Source: Terrimesophilobacter mesophilus (GTDB lineage Bacteria; Actinomycetota; Actinomycetes; Actinomycetales; Microbacteriaceae). Taken from it: 64,000 bases of DNA. The notes below the pieces were generated by a model that did not search any database, was not told the origin of the DNA, and saw only the letters and a program-made list of their open reading frames with translations. Positions 1 through 8,837 of this stretch are shown in pieces; within the stretch, counting starts at the first letter, position 1, and each line of letters opens with the position of its first letter. The stretch is from positions 1,860,001 through 1,924,000 of the forward strand of contig NZ_JACHBP010000001.1 in NCBI RefSeq assembly GCF_014200375.1, read 5' to 3'. Both the position numbers and the translations under genes were made by a program.

Positions 1-501
1 GGAGTCGTTGCCGTCGGTCGACTCGCCTGCGTGGAGCTCCGCGTATCCGCCGAAGATCGACCTGGCTGCGGATGCCGAACCGCGCCGAGCGAGCACAGAC
101 AGTTCGCGCGGGGTCGCCTCGATCCCCGCCGCGGCGGTCGCCGCGACCGCGAGAGCTGCGAACCCGGACGCGGAGGAGGCGAGCCCAGCACCGGTCGGGA
201 AGTTGTTCTCCGACACGACCCTGGCCCGGAGGTCGATCCCGGCGCGTTCGCGCACCAGGTCGAGCACGAGGCCGGCCCTGCCGACCTGCTGTTCGCGGCC
301 ATCCAGCCACAACTCGTCCTTCGTGAGCCCGGCATCGAAGGTCACCCTCGTGTCGGTGTGCAGGGCATCGAGTGTGATCGAGATCGATCCGACCGCCGGG
401 ATGTTCAGCGCCGCATCGCGCTTTCCCCAATACTTCGCGAGGGCGATATTGCTGTGGGCCTGAGCCGACGCACTGGTGTCACCGCCGTTGGTGTGCTCCA
501 C
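1..501 (-). CDS. mvaD: Diphosphomevalonate decarboxylase, N-terminal part (cut by window edge)
   Basis: The first 167 codons of a gene that runs off the left edge. The GTG start at 501 has a GGAG ribosome site 7 nt upstream. The N-terminus contains the GHMP-type opening HSNIALAKYWGK, and near the window edge the stretch ASAARSIFGGYAEL, the substrate-binding SASRSxFGG region of mevalonate diphosphate decarboxylases. The enzyme makes isopentenyl diphosphate by ATP-dependent decarboxylation, the last step of the mevalonate pathway. It is divergent from an HMG-CoA synthase gene, which fits a mevalonate locus. Family assignment is strong; completeness cannot be judged. Confidence 0.88.
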   Translation of the reverse strand, partial: MEHTNGGDTSASAQAHSNIALAKYWGKRDAALNIPAVGSISITLDALHTDTRVTFDAGLTKDELWLDGREQQVGRAGLVLDLVRERAGIDLRARVVSENNFPTGAGLASSASGFAALAVAATAAAGIEATPRELSVLARRGSASAARSIFGGYAELHAGESTDGNDS

Positions 502-527
502 AGTGGTGCTCCGATCCTGTCGGGAAC

Positions 528-533
528 ATTTTA
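528..533 (-). promoter_or_regulatory. Candidate -10 box for mvaD
   Basis: TAAAAT on the minus strand, about 27 nt before the GTG start of the decarboxylase gene. No convincing -35 is seen. Confidence 0.4.
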
Positions 534-544
534 GCCGCCCGACT

Positions 545-573
545 GCTTGCTACAGTCGGTACTGTACCCAAGC
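545..573. promoter_or_regulatory. Palindromic operator candidate between mvaD and HMG-CoA synthase
   Basis: A perfect dyad TACAGT-cggt-ACTGTA lies at 551-566, flanked by imperfect outer arms GCTTG (545-549) and CAAGC (569-573). It sits in the 94-nt divergent intergenic region, just upstream of the decarboxylase -10. Its position and symmetry suggest a binding site for a dimeric regulator of one or both operons; no regulator gene is adjacent in the window. Confidence 0.45.
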
Positions 574-595
574 GGCCTCGAACGTAAGGAACCGC

Positions 596-2080
596 GTGCT
601 CCCTGGAATCAGCGGAATTTCGCTCTATCTGCCCCCGTACCGCGTCCAACTTCAGGACTGGTGCGCGTGGAATGACGAGTCGTGGGAGAAGACGCGCAGC
701 GTCGTCGGCCGCAGCTTCCGGATGCGCGGGCCGGCCCAGAGCGTGTACACGCTCGCCGCGACCGCCGTGCTGCGTCTCATCGAGGACTACGGGCTCGACC
801 CGCAGCGCGTCGGGATGCTGGCGCTCGGCACGGAATCCAGCAGCGACAACTCTGCGGGGGCGATCATCGTCAAGGGAATGATCAACGACGCCCTCGAGGC
901 GAAGGGGATGTCCCCTCTCGCCCGCGACTGCGAGGTTCCGGAGTTCAAGCACGCCTGTCTCGCCGGGGTGTACGGGCTCAAGGCGGCGCTGCGTTACCTC
1001 GCCGCGGATGGTGTCGGCCGGCAGGCGATCGTCGTCTCTTCCGACATCGCCGAGTATGCGCTCGGCAGCACGGGGGAGCCGACGCAGGGTGCCGGGGCGG
1101 TCGCCATGCTCGTCGACGGCGATGCGCGACTGCTCGAGGTGGATCTCGCCGCAGGGGGCAGCGACTCCGACTACCGCACGGTCGACTTCCGTAAGCCGTT
1201 CGCGCGCTTCCGGCAGCCGCCGCGCGACGACGGCCAGATGCAGGACCTCCCGGTCTTCAACGGTCGGTACTCCACAAGCTGCTACATCGACGCGACGCAC
1301 CACGCCATGGCGGCCATGCTCGCCAAGCGCGGCGGCCGACCTGTCGACTACTTCACCGAGGTCGACCGCGTCTTCATGCACCGGCCGTACAACCAGATGC
1401 CGACGACCGGATGGGTCATGGCCTACCTGTTCGCGCTCGCCGCCGACGATGAGGGACGCGACAGGCTTCGCGAGTACTGCGCGGCATCCGGGGTCGACGC
1501 GGATGCCCTTCTCACCGAGCTGGACACCGCCTCGCCCTTCGACGAGTCGATCGTGACCGGTGCGAGCGACGGAGACGTGTTCCCGCTCTCGCGCAAGCTC
1601 CGGCAGCACCTGCGCGGGCTCGACCTGTGGCAATCGCTCGTCGTCGACAAGCTGAGCCTCGGCGCGGAGGCCATGCGCGACCTCGGCAACCTCTACTCCG
1701 CTGCGCTTCCCGCCTGGCTCGCCTCGGGACTGCGCCAGGCGGCGGATGACGGCCTCGACATCGCAGGCCAGTTTTGGCTCGCGCTCGGCTACGGCAGCGG
1801 CGACGCGGCGGAGGCGATCCCGATGCGGGTCGCGACGGGCTGGCAGGAGGCGGCCCGGCGCATCAACTTCGCCGAGGCGCTCGGAAACCCCGTCGACCTC
1901 ACCGAGGCGCAGTACCTCGCCCTGCACGAGGGCCGCTCGAGCGACCTCATTCCGGTGCCGCCGAGCGGCGAGTTCGTCGTCGAGTCCGTCGGTACCATCG
2001 ACGGAGCCGACTTCCAGAATCTCGGGGTCGAGTTCTACCGTTACGTGCCTGCCGGGCCGATCCCCGGGGTGCGAGCGTAG
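596..2080 (+). CDS. Hydroxymethylglutaryl-CoA synthase family protein
   Basis: A 494-aa thiolase-fold enzyme of the HMG-CoA synthase family, which condenses acetyl-CoA with acetoacetyl-CoA. The GTG start at 596 is chosen because TAAGGA precedes it by 5 nt; a longer upstream frame would run through the divergent promoter. Catalytic residues are visible: Glu80 in GTESSSDNSAG, Cys121 in HACLAGVYG and His262 in FMHRPYNQM. It is longer than the roughly 390-aa bacterial HMGS enzymes. First gene of a four-gene operon, divergent from mvaD. Canonical HMGS or a related carbon-carbon bond-forming enzyme of a secondary pathway are both possible. Confidence 0.8.
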   Translation: MLPGISGISLYLPPYRVQLQDWCAWNDESWEKTRSVVGRSFRMRGPAQSVYTLAATAVLRLIEDYGLDPQRVGMLALGTESSSDNSAGAIIVKGMINDALEAKGMSPLARDCEVPEFKHACLAGVYGLKAALRYLAADGVGRQAIVVSSDIAEYALGSTGEPTQGAGAVAMLVDGDARLLEVDLAAGGSDSDYRTVDFRKPFARFRQPPRDDGQMQDLPVFNGRYSTSCYIDATHHAMAAMLAKRGGRPVDYFTEVDRVFMHRPYNQMPTTGWVMAYLFALAADDEGRDRLREYCAASGVDADALLTELDTASPFDESIVTGASDGDVFPLSRKLRQHLRGLDLWQSLVVDKLSLGAEAMRDLGNLYSAALPAWLASGLRQAADDGLDIAGQFWLALGYGSGDAAEAIPMRVATGWQEAARRINFAEALGNPVDLTEAQYLALHEGRSSDLIPVPPSGEFVVESVGTIDGADFQNLGVEFYRYVPAGPIPGVRA

Positions 2081-2102
2081 CGAGCCTCGAAGGGATCCGC
2101 GG

Positions 2103-3428
2103 ATGACCCACGGCACGGCGCACCCGACTGCACGCCGCTATGCGCTCATCGGTGCCGGTCCCAGCGGTCTCGCCGGGGCGCGTAACCTCCTCCGGTTCGG
2201 GATCGAGTTCGACGGATTCGAGTCCGCATCCGATGTCGGCGGACTCTGGAACATCGACAACCCGCGCAGCACCATGTACGAGTCCGCGCATCTCATCTCG
2301 AGCAGGAGCACGACGGAATTCTCCGAATTCCCGATGCCTCCCGGTACGCCGGACTATCCCGGCCATGCTGACCTGCGCCGCTATTTCGCCGAATTCTCCG
2401 ACGAGTTCGACCTGCGCAGGCATTTTCGCTTCGAGACGACGGTCACGTCTGTGGTGCCGGTCGACGGCGGCTGGCGGGTGGAGTGGAGCGGCCCGCATGG
2501 CGTCGGCAGCGACGTCTACGCCGGTGTGATTCTCGCCAACGGCACCCTGGCCGAGCCGTCGATCCCGAGCTTCCCCGGCACGTTCACGGGAGAACTCCTC
2601 CACAGCAGCGACTACAAGTCCGCACGCGTGTTCGAGGGCAAGCGGGTGCTCATCATCGGGGCGGGCAACAGCGGATGCGACATCGCCGTCGACGCCGTGC
2701 ATCACGCGGCGAGCATCGACCTGAGCGTTCGGCGCGGGTACTACTTCGTGCCGAAGTACCTGTTCGGTCGTCCCGCCGACACGCTCAACCAGGGCAGGCC
2801 GCTGCCGGCCAGGATCAAGCAGTGGGTCGACACTCGCGTGCTGCGACTCTTCACCGGCGACCCGGTGAGGTTCGGATTTCCGAAGCCGGACTACCGGATC
2901 TACGAGTCGCATCCGATCGTCAACACGCTGGTGCTGCAGCACCTCGGGCAGGGCGACCTGCGCATCCGGCCCGACATCGCCCGCTTCGACGGGGATACGG
3001 TGCACTTCGCCGACGGGACGAGCGACGTCTACGACCTCGTCATGCTCGCGACCGGGTACGTCCTGGACTACCCGTTTCTCGACCGGCGCCACCTCAACTG
3101 GACCGGAATGGCGCCGAAGCTCTTCCTCAACATTTTCGCGAATGACAAGGGCGAGTCCGCCCCCAACGGGATCTATGTGCTCGGGATGGTCGAGGCATCC
3201 GGTCTCGGCTGGCAGGGCCGTTACGAGCAGGCGGAGCTGCTGGCGCGCTACCTCGCGGCGGACGCGTCGGCACAGCGAGAATTCGACGGCCGGCTCGCGA
3301 AGAGGTGGCCGGACCTCACCGGCGGATACCATTACCTCGCGCTCGAACGGATGTCGTACTACGTCAACAAGGACGCCTACCGCCGAGAGCTGAAGCAGCA
3401 GATCCGCCGACTGAAAGGCGCAGCGTGA
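2103..3428 (+). CDS. Flavin-containing monooxygenase
   Basis: A 441-aa NADPH- and FAD-dependent monooxygenase. The ATG at 2103 follows GAAGGGAT by about 8 nt. The FAD site GAGPSGLAGA is at the N-terminus, the FMO fingerprint FTGELLHSSDY (FxGxxxHxxxY) is near residue 160, and the NADPH site GAGNSGCDIA follows near residue 185. Typical FMO length. It lies 22 nt after the HMGS-like gene and overlaps the transporter start by 4 nt, so it is probably co-transcribed. Substrate unknown; the context hints at an isoprenoid or polyketide-like product. Confidence 0.85.
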   Translation: MTHGTAHPTARRYALIGAGPSGLAGARNLLRFGIEFDGFESASDVGGLWNIDNPRSTMYESAHLISSRSTTEFSEFPMPPGTPDYPGHADLRRYFAEFSDEFDLRRHFRFETTVTSVVPVDGGWRVEWSGPHGVGSDVYAGVILANGTLAEPSIPSFPGTFTGELLHSSDYKSARVFEGKRVLIIGAGNSGCDIAVDAVHHAASIDLSVRRGYYFVPKYLFGRPADTLNQGRPLPARIKQWVDTRVLRLFTGDPVRFGFPKPDYRIYESHPIVNTLVLQHLGQGDLRIRPDIARFDGDTVHFADGTSDVYDLVMLATGYVLDYPFLDRRHLNWTGMAPKLFLNIFANDKGESAPNGIYVLGMVEASGLGWQGRYEQAELLARYLAADASAQREFDGRLAKRWPDLTGGYHYLALERMSYYVNKDAYRRELKQQIRRLKGAA

Positions 3429-4351
3429 ACATCGACGACGTCGTCCTCAACTTCAACCCGGGGTCCCTTCTGGCGCTCGACATCGTGATCGCCTTCATCA
3501 TGTTCGGCATCGCGCTCGCCGTGAAGGTCGAAGACTTCAAGGCCGTCATCACGATGCCGAAGGCGATCACGGTGGCGATCGCGGCGCAGTTCCTGCTGCT
3601 GCCGGCCGTGACGTTCGGGCTCACCCTGCTGCTGCAGGTCGGACCGTCGATCGCGCTCGGAATGATCCTCGTCGCCTGTTGCCCGCCGGGGAACATCTCG
3701 CAGGTGCTCACCAACCAGGCGCGCGGAAACGTCGCACTCTCCGTGTCCATGACCGCGATCGGCAACGTTCTGGCCATCTTCCTCATGCCGCTCAACTTCG
3801 CGCTCTGGGGAAGCCTGCACCCGACGGCGTCGAAGATTCTGGAGTCGGTGCAGCTCGACGCTCTCGACATGCTTCTCAAGATCGTGCTCATCATCGGCCT
3901 GCCGTTCGCGCTCGGGATCCTCATCGGCAACCGCTGGCCGGTCTTCATCGCGAAGGTGCAGCCCTGGGTGCGCGGAATCAGCCTCGTCGCCCTGCTCGCC
4001 TTCATCGTGTTCGCGCTCGTCGGCAACTGGACCTACTTCATGGCCTACATCGGGGTCGTGCTCCTCGCGGTATTCCTGCACGATGCCGTGGCCCTCGCTC
4101 TCGGCTACGCCACCTCGAAGGCGACGCGACTGGATACTCCGAGCACGAAGGCGGTCACCTTCGAGGTCGGCATCCGGAATGCCGGGCTCGGGCTCGGTCT
4201 GGTCTTCGCGTTCTTCGACGGTCTCGGCGGCATGGCGATCGTCGCCGGATGGTGGGGGATCTGGGACATCGTGGCCGGCCTCGCCCTCGCCACGGCCTGG
4301 TCGCGCTTCACCGTTCGAAAGAACCGGGAGAAGGCCGCAGTACCGGCATGA
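3425..4351 (+). CDS. Bile acid:sodium symporter family (BASS) transporter
   Basis: A 308-aa polytopic membrane protein starting with GTG at 3425, whose GTGA overlaps the stop of the monooxygenase. The sequence has about 8-10 hydrophobic segments and BASS family signatures, including ACCPPGNISQVLTNQARGN in the middle and EVGIRNAGLGLGL near the C-terminus. The family moves organic anions such as sterol acids or 2-keto acids with sodium. Its place between an oxygenase and an epimerase suggests it imports the substrate or exports the product of this pathway. Substrate not deducible. Confidence 0.82.
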   Translation: MNIDDVVLNFNPGSLLALDIVIAFIMFGIALAVKVEDFKAVITMPKAITVAIAAQFLLLPAVTFGLTLLLQVGPSIALGMILVACCPPGNISQVLTNQARGNVALSVSMTAIGNVLAIFLMPLNFALWGSLHPTASKILESVQLDALDMLLKIVLIIGLPFALGILIGNRWPVFIAKVQPWVRGISLVALLAFIVFALVGNWTYFMAYIGVVLLAVFLHDAVALALGYATSKATRLDTPSTKAVTFEVGIRNAGLGLGLVFAFFDGLGGMAIVAGWWGIWDIVAGLALATAWSRFTVRKNREKAAVPA

Positions 4352-5298
4352 GTCGGGTCCTGGTCACCGGAGGGAACGGATTCCTCGGCAGTTCCGTCGT
4401 CGCCGGTCTCGCTGCCACGACCGGAGTCGACCTCGTCGTGAGCGGTGACGTGAGGCAGCCGACGCGCACGGTCGCCGGCGTCGTCTACGCGCACGTCGAC
4501 ATCACGCAGCCGGAGCAGCTCACGACCACGATGCGCGATCACCGGATCGACTCCGTCGTGCACCTGGCCGCGATCATGAACCCCGGACCGCACATCACGC
4601 GCGAGCAGGAATACCGGGTGGATGTGGACGGCACGCGCCACGTGCTGGAGGCGTGCCTTGTGACGGGAGTGCGCCGCATCGTCGTCTCCTCGAGCGGTGC
4701 CGCGTACGGCTACCATCGTGACAACCCGGCGTGGATCACGGAGACGGACGCGATCCGGGGCAACCCCGAGTTCGCGTACTCCGATCACAAGCGCATCGTC
4801 GAGGGGCTGCTTGCGAGGGCGCGGGAGCAGCATCCGGAGCTGGAGCAGGTCGTGTTCCGCATCGGGACGATCCTCGGCGCCACCGTCGACAACCAGATCA
4901 CCGCGCTGTTCGAGCGTCGCCGCGTGCTCGCGATCGCCGGATCCGACAGCCCGTTCGTGTTCATCTGGGACGAGGATGTCGTCGCCTGCATGGTGCGTGC
5001 TGCCACCGACGGGCCCGCCGGAATCTTCAACCTCGCCGGCGGCGGTGCAGTGACCGTGCGCGAGCTCGCCGGGGTGCTGGGCAAGACGCTCATGGTCCTG
5101 CCCGCCTGGCTGCTGACGGCCGCGCTCTCCGTCGCGAAGCCGCTGCGGCTCACCAGGTACGGCCCCGAGCAGGTCGGCTTCCTCCGCTACCGTCCGGTGC
5201 TCAGCAACGAGCGGCTCAGAACCGTTTTCGGGTATACGCCGGGCCGGACGAGTCTCGAGGCGCTCGAAGCGTGGAAGGCCGCGCGAGCCGGACGTTAG
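4348..5298 (+). CDS. NAD-dependent epimerase/dehydratase (extended SDR)
   Basis: A 316-aa extended short-chain dehydrogenase. The ATG at 4348 overlaps the transporter stop (ATGA). The Rossmann motif TGGNGFLG is at residues 7-14 and the catalytic YSDHK (YxxxK) lies near residue 148, preceded by VSSSGAAYG. Last gene of the HMGS/FMO/BASS operon. Its stop at 5296-5298 overlaps tail-to-tail with the stop of ribH. It likely reduces or epimerises a carbonyl or sugar-like intermediate; no sugar-nucleotide-specific residue points to one substrate. Confidence 0.82.
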   Translation: MSRVLVTGGNGFLGSSVVAGLAATTGVDLVVSGDVRQPTRTVAGVVYAHVDITQPEQLTTTMRDHRIDSVVHLAAIMNPGPHITREQEYRVDVDGTRHVLEACLVTGVRRIVVSSSGAAYGYHRDNPAWITETDAIRGNPEFAYSDHKRIVEGLLARAREQHPELEQVVFRIGTILGATVDNQITALFERRRVLAIAGSDSPFVFIWDEDVVACMVRAATDGPAGIFNLAGGGAVTVRELAGVLGKTLMVLPAWLLTAALSVAKPLRLTRYGPEQVGFLRYRPVLSNERLRTVFGYTPGRTSLEALEAWKAARAGR

Positions 5299-5777
5299 CC
5301 GCGCAGGTCGCGCAGCAGCACAGCCATCTCGAGCGCGGCGGATGCCGCCTCGGCGCCCTTGTCCTCCCTGGACCCAGGCAGACCGGCCCGGTCGATGCCC
5401 TGCTGCTCGTCGTCGAGGGTGAGCACCCCGAACCCGACGGGCTTGCCGGTGTCGAGGGCGACGCGGGTGAGCCCATCCGTCGCCGCGTTCGAGACGAAGT
5501 CGAAGTGGGGCGTCCCGCCACGGATGATCACGCCGAGCGCGACCACGGCATCCGCCCCCGCCTCGAGCGCGGCCTTGCAGGCGACCGGCAGCTCGAAACT
5601 GCCTGGCACCCGCAGCTCGGTGACCTCGGCGCCGGACGTGTCGAGCACGCGGTGCGCTCCCGCCAAGAGGCCTCCCGCGATCGTGTCGTGCCAGCGCCCG
5701 GCGACGATCGTGATTTTCAAACCCGTGCCGTCGACGGCCGGGGAGTCGGGGTGGTTCGGGGATCCTGCGCCGCTCAT
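5295..5777 (-). CDS. ribH: 6,7-dimethyl-8-ribityllumazine synthase
   Basis: A 160-aa lumazine synthase, which joins the ribityl pyrimidine to 3,4-dihydroxybutanone phosphate in riboflavin synthesis. Family blocks are clear: AGRWHDTI near the N-terminus, RVPGSFELP, and GVIIRGGTPHFDFV. Its ATG overlaps the ribBA stop (ATGA), so it is translationally coupled as the last gene of the rib operon. Confidence 0.95.
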   Translation of the reverse strand: MSGAGSPNHPDSPAVDGTGLKITIVAGRWHDTIAGGLLAGAHRVLDTSGAEVTELRVPGSFELPVACKAALEAGADAVVALGVIIRGGTPHFDFVSNAATDGLTRVALDTGKPVGFGVLTLDDEQQGIDRAGLPGSREDKGAEAASAALEMAVLLRDLRG

Positions 5778-7045
5778 GACGGATGTCCTTCCAGTTCGAT
5801 GAGGTTCGAGATGTCCGAGGGGATGCGGTGGCCCATCCGGTCGCGCTTGGCGTCGAGGTAGTCCTGGTTGAACTCGCCGACACCGACGAGGAGCGGGACG
5901 AGCTCGCTCACGGTCATGCCGTGCGCCTCGAGCTGCTTCGCCTTGTCCGGGTTGTTGGTGAGAAGGCGCACCGAGCCGACGCCGAGGTCCTCGAGGATCG
6001 CGACGGCTGCACCGTAGTCGCGAAGGTCCGCCGGGAAACCGAGCGCGAGGTTGGCGTCGAGCGTGTCGAGCCCGCCTTCCTGAAGCTTGTACGCCCGTAG
6101 TTTGTTCACGAGACCGATACCGCGACCCTCGTGCCCGCGCAGGTAGACGACGATGCCGCCCTCGCGCTGAATGAGCTCGAGCGACTCGTGCAGCTGCGGC
6201 CCGCACTCGCACTTGAGCGAACCGAAGACCTCACCCGTCAGGCACTCCGAATGCACCCGGACAATCGGGTTCTCGCCCGGCTCACCGGCGATGACCGCGA
6301 CATGATCTGCGCCGGTCATGCGGTCGCGGTACGCGCGGAACCGGAACGCTCCGTACGCGGTCGGCACGGTCGTCTCCACCTCGAACGTCACCCGTGAGGT
6401 CTCCGCGATCGGGGGCACCGCGGCATTCGTCTGTGCGGCATCCGTGTTCAGGTAGGCGATCAGATCGGCGATCGTGATGACCGCGACGCCCTCCTGCTCC
6501 CCGAACTCGAGAAGATCCGGCAACCGCATCATCTCACCGTCGTCCTGCACGACCTCGCTGATCGCCGCCACCGGGCTGAGGCCGGCAAGCCGCATGAGTT
6601 CGACAGCGGCCTCCGTGTGGCCTGCGCGCTCACGGACGCCTCCCACCACGGCGCGCAGCGGCAGGATGTGCCCTGGCCGGATGAGACTCGCCGGTGTCGA
6701 TGCCGGATCGGCGAGCACACGGAGCGTGTGGGCGCGATCGGCCGCGCTGATCCCGGTGCTGAAGCGGTCGGCGGCATCCACGCTCACCGTGTAGTTCGTG
6801 CCGCGGAGGTCCTGGTTGTCTGCCACCATGACGGGCAGTGCGAGACGATCTGCGAGCTCGGCAGGCAGCGGAGCGCACAGGTAGCCGGAGGTGTGGCGCA
6901 CCATCCAGGCGATCCACTCCTGACTCGCGAGCTCTGCGGAGATGATGACGTCGCCCTCATTCTCGCGGCCCTCGTCGTCGGCCACGAGCACGGGCTTGCC
7001 GGCGCGCAGTTCGGCGATCGCCGAAGGGATGTCGGTCAGGCTCAT
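5774..7045 (-). CDS. ribBA: Bifunctional 3,4-dihydroxy-2-butanone-4-phosphate synthase / GTP cyclohydrolase II
   Basis: A 423-aa fusion. The N-terminal half is DHBP synthase with DDEGRENEGD and RAGHTEAAVELMRLAGL. The C-terminal half is GTP cyclohydrolase II with the zinc ligands in SECLTGEVFGSLKCECG and the RGHEGRGIGL loop. The two activities supply both precursors of riboflavin. The ATG at 7045 overlaps the ribE stop (ATGA), which argues against longer upstream starts. Confidence 0.95.
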   Translation of the reverse strand: MSLTDIPSAIAELRAGKPVLVADDEGRENEGDVIISAELASQEWIAWMVRHTSGYLCAPLPAELADRLALPVMVADNQDLRGTNYTVSVDAADRFSTGISAADRAHTLRVLADPASTPASLIRPGHILPLRAVVGGVRERAGHTEAAVELMRLAGLSPVAAISEVVQDDGEMMRLPDLLEFGEQEGVAVITIADLIAYLNTDAAQTNAAVPPIAETSRVTFEVETTVPTAYGAFRFRAYRDRMTGADHVAVIAGEPGENPIVRVHSECLTGEVFGSLKCECGPQLHESLELIQREGGIVVYLRGHEGRGIGLVNKLRAYKLQEGGLDTLDANLALGFPADLRDYGAAVAILEDLGVGSVRLLTNNPDKAKQLEAHGMTVSELVPLLVGVGEFNQDYLDAKRDRMGHRIPSDISNLIELEGHPS

Positions 7046-7770
7046 TGCATCGCTCCCGCAGTTCCGGTGACTGTTGTGGGGGAAGCATTCAAGGGGTCGC
7101 GGGTTCGGTGGGCATCTTTGGGCACGACCCCTTGAATGCTTCCCCCACGACCACTCATGGTGACCGCGAGCAGGCGCTCGACCTGGCGAGCGAGGATGTC
7201 GGTCTCGACGTTGACGAGGTCGCCGGGCTTCTTGACGCCGAGCGTCGTCACGGCGAGCGTCTCGGGGATCAGCGAGACCTCGAACCAGTCGCTCGCGTCG
7301 GCACCGTCGCCGTCGCGACCGACCGCGCTCACGGTGAGGGACACGCCGTCGAGGGCGATCGAACCCTTGCGCACGACGAGCGGCGCGAGCTCGGGCGCGA
7401 GGGTGAAGCGCACGACCCGCCACGCGCTGCCCTCCTCAATGCTCAGAATGGCAGCCGTGCCGTCGATGTGGCCCTGAACGATGTGTCCGCCGATCCGGTC
7501 GCCGACCTTCGCCGCACGCTCGAGGTTGACGCGGTCGCCGGGCTGGGGGTTCTTCAGCGTGCTCATGGCGATCGTCTCGGCCATGACATCCGCCGTGAAC
7601 CAGTCGGCACCCTGGTCGACGATCGTGAGGCACACGCCGTTGACGGAGATGGAGTCGCCGTGGGCGGCATCCGAGACGGCGAGCGGGGCGCGCACGGTGA
7701 CCTGGGCGGCATCCGCGGTCGGCCTCCACTCGATGACCTCACCGAGCTCCTCGATGATTCCAGTGAACAT
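7042..7770 (-). CDS. ribE: Riboflavin synthase (alpha subunit) with an unusual C-terminal extension
   Basis: A 242-aa riboflavin synthase that dismutates two lumazines. It opens with MFTGIIEELG and has the two internally repeated barrels (GDSISVNGVCLT and KGSIALDGVSLTV; VQGHIDG). The family is normally about 200 aa. Here about 38 extra residues follow the natural end near LLAVTM and are encoded largely by a 73-bp inverted repeat, so the tail looks acquired by element insertion that kept the frame. Lies 2 nt after ribD and overlaps ribBA. Confidence 0.93.
   Translation of the reverse strand: MFTGIIEELGEVIEWRPTADAAQVTVRAPLAVSDAAHGDSISVNGVCLTIVDQGADWFTADVMAETIAMSTLKNPQPGDRVNLERAAKVGDRIGGHIVQGHIDGTAAILSIEEGSAWRVVRFTLAPELAPLVVRKGSIALDGVSLTVSAVGRDGDGADASDWFEVSLIPETLAVTTLGVKKPGDLVNVETDILARQVERLLAVTMSGRGGSIQGVVPKDAHRTRDPLNASPTTVTGTAGAMQ
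7076..7148. repeat. Long perfect inverted repeat inside the 3' end of ribE
   Basis: Arms of 24 bp at 7076-7099 and 7125-7148 are perfect reverse complements, separated by 25 bp. The repeat lies within the ribE C-terminal extension and just before the ribBA start. There is no T tract, so it is not a standard terminator. It looks like a small palindromic (MITE/REP-like) element that entered a coding region in frame, but only one copy is visible here. Confidence 0.7.
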
Positions 7771-7772
7771 GG

Positions 7773-8837
7773 TTACCCTTCTTCCCGTGGTCGGGCCCGC
7801 ACGAGGATGTCCTCGCCGACTCGTTCGAACTGCACGATCGTCAACCGTCGTGCGCTGGTGAGTGTTCCGACGCCGAGGTCGGCTGTGGCGAGATTCCCGC
7901 CGCCGAGCAGAATCGGTGCCAGATACAGCAGGTATTCGTCGACGAGTCCCTCGGCGATGAAGGCGCTTGCGAGCGTGGGGCCGCCTTCGAGGAGGACGCG
8001 CCGGATGCCTCGGGCGAACAGCCCGGAGAGTACTGCGTGGAGGTCGTGCCCGTGCATCGCGATGAGCGGTTGGGGATGATGGAAGATCTGCGCCGTCGCG
8101 GGAAGCTCGCGGTCGCCGATCACGACCGGGATCGGTTGGGAAGGCAACAGGCCACCGCGCGTGTCTCGTGCCGTGAGGCTCGGGTCGTCGGCGAGCACCG
8201 TCCCCGTGCCGACCATGATGGCGTCCGCAGCAGCTCGTTGCAGATGGACCCGTGCGCGCGCGGCTTCACCGGTGATCCACTGGCTCGTCCCGTCAGCTGC
8301 CGCGGCGCGCCCGTCGAGGCTGGAGGCCCACTTGAGTGTCACCCACGGGACGCCACGCCGCATCGCCGTCAGCCACGGATGCATGAGTTCTTCCACCCGT
8401 TCGACCTCGACGCCGGCAATCACCTCGACGCCGGCATCCCTCAGCCGGTCTGCTCCGCCCCTCGCCACCGGATTCGGATCGCCAACCGCGTAGACGACGC
8501 GGGCGACTCCTGCCGCGATGAGGGCTTCGCTGCACGGTCCGGTGCGGCCGTGATGGTTGCACGGCTCGAGGGTGACGACAGCAGTCGCACCGCGCGCGCC
8601 ATCAGGAGCGAGCGAGGAGAGCGCATCCACCTCGGCGTGGGGCGTGCCCAGGCCGCGATGCCAACCCTCGGCGATGATCTCGCCCCCGGGGGAAAGGATG
8701 ACGCAACCGACCTGTGGATTGGCCCCCGTCGCCGGTCCGCGCGCGGCGAGTTCGAGCGCGCGGAGCATCGCGGCGTCGATGGTGGGCGCGGCGATTGCGG
8801 TCGCACTCCCGCGCCGTTCGCCCTGCTGCTCCGACAT
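7773..8837 (-). CDS. ribD: Bifunctional diaminohydroxyphosphoribosylaminopyrimidine deaminase / 5-amino-6-(5-phosphoribosylamino)uracil reductase
   Basis: A 354-aa enzyme for steps two and three of riboflavin synthesis. The N-terminal zinc deaminase has TPHAEVDAL and PCNHHGRTGPC. The C-terminal reductase has LKWASSLDGRAA, GTGTVLADDPSLTAR and LLEGGPTLA. The ATG at 8837 follows GAGG by about 7 nt. First gene of the operon, downstream of an FMN riboswitch. Confidence 0.95.
   Translation of the reverse strand: MSEQQGERRGSATAIAAPTIDAAMLRALELAARGPATGANPQVGCVILSPGGEIIAEGWHRGLGTPHAEVDALSSLAPDGARGATAVVTLEPCNHHGRTGPCSEALIAAGVARVVYAVGDPNPVARGGADRLRDAGVEVIAGVEVERVEELMHPWLTAMRRGVPWVTLKWASSLDGRAAAADGTSQWITGEAARARVHLQRAAADAIMVGTGTVLADDPSLTARDTRGGLLPSQPIPVVIGDRELPATAQIFHHPQPLIAMHGHDLHAVLSGLFARGIRRVLLEGGPTLASAFIAEGLVDEYLLYLAPILLGGGNLATADLGVGTLTSARRLTIVQFERVGEDILVRARPREEG

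Noticed and set aside
476..595. Upstream extension of HMG-CoA synthase
   Set aside because: It would run through the divergent promoter and palindrome; GTG 596 has a good ribosome site.
479..2116. 545-aa open frame antisense to the HMG-CoA synthase gene
   Set aside because: A shadow of high-GC codon structure: His/Arg/Val-rich composition, no domain, and no ribosome site, while the sense frame has intact catalytic residues.
7076..7148. ribE inverted repeat as a transcription terminator
   Set aside because: No T tract, and it lies inside an operon whose downstream genes ribBA and ribH must be expressed.
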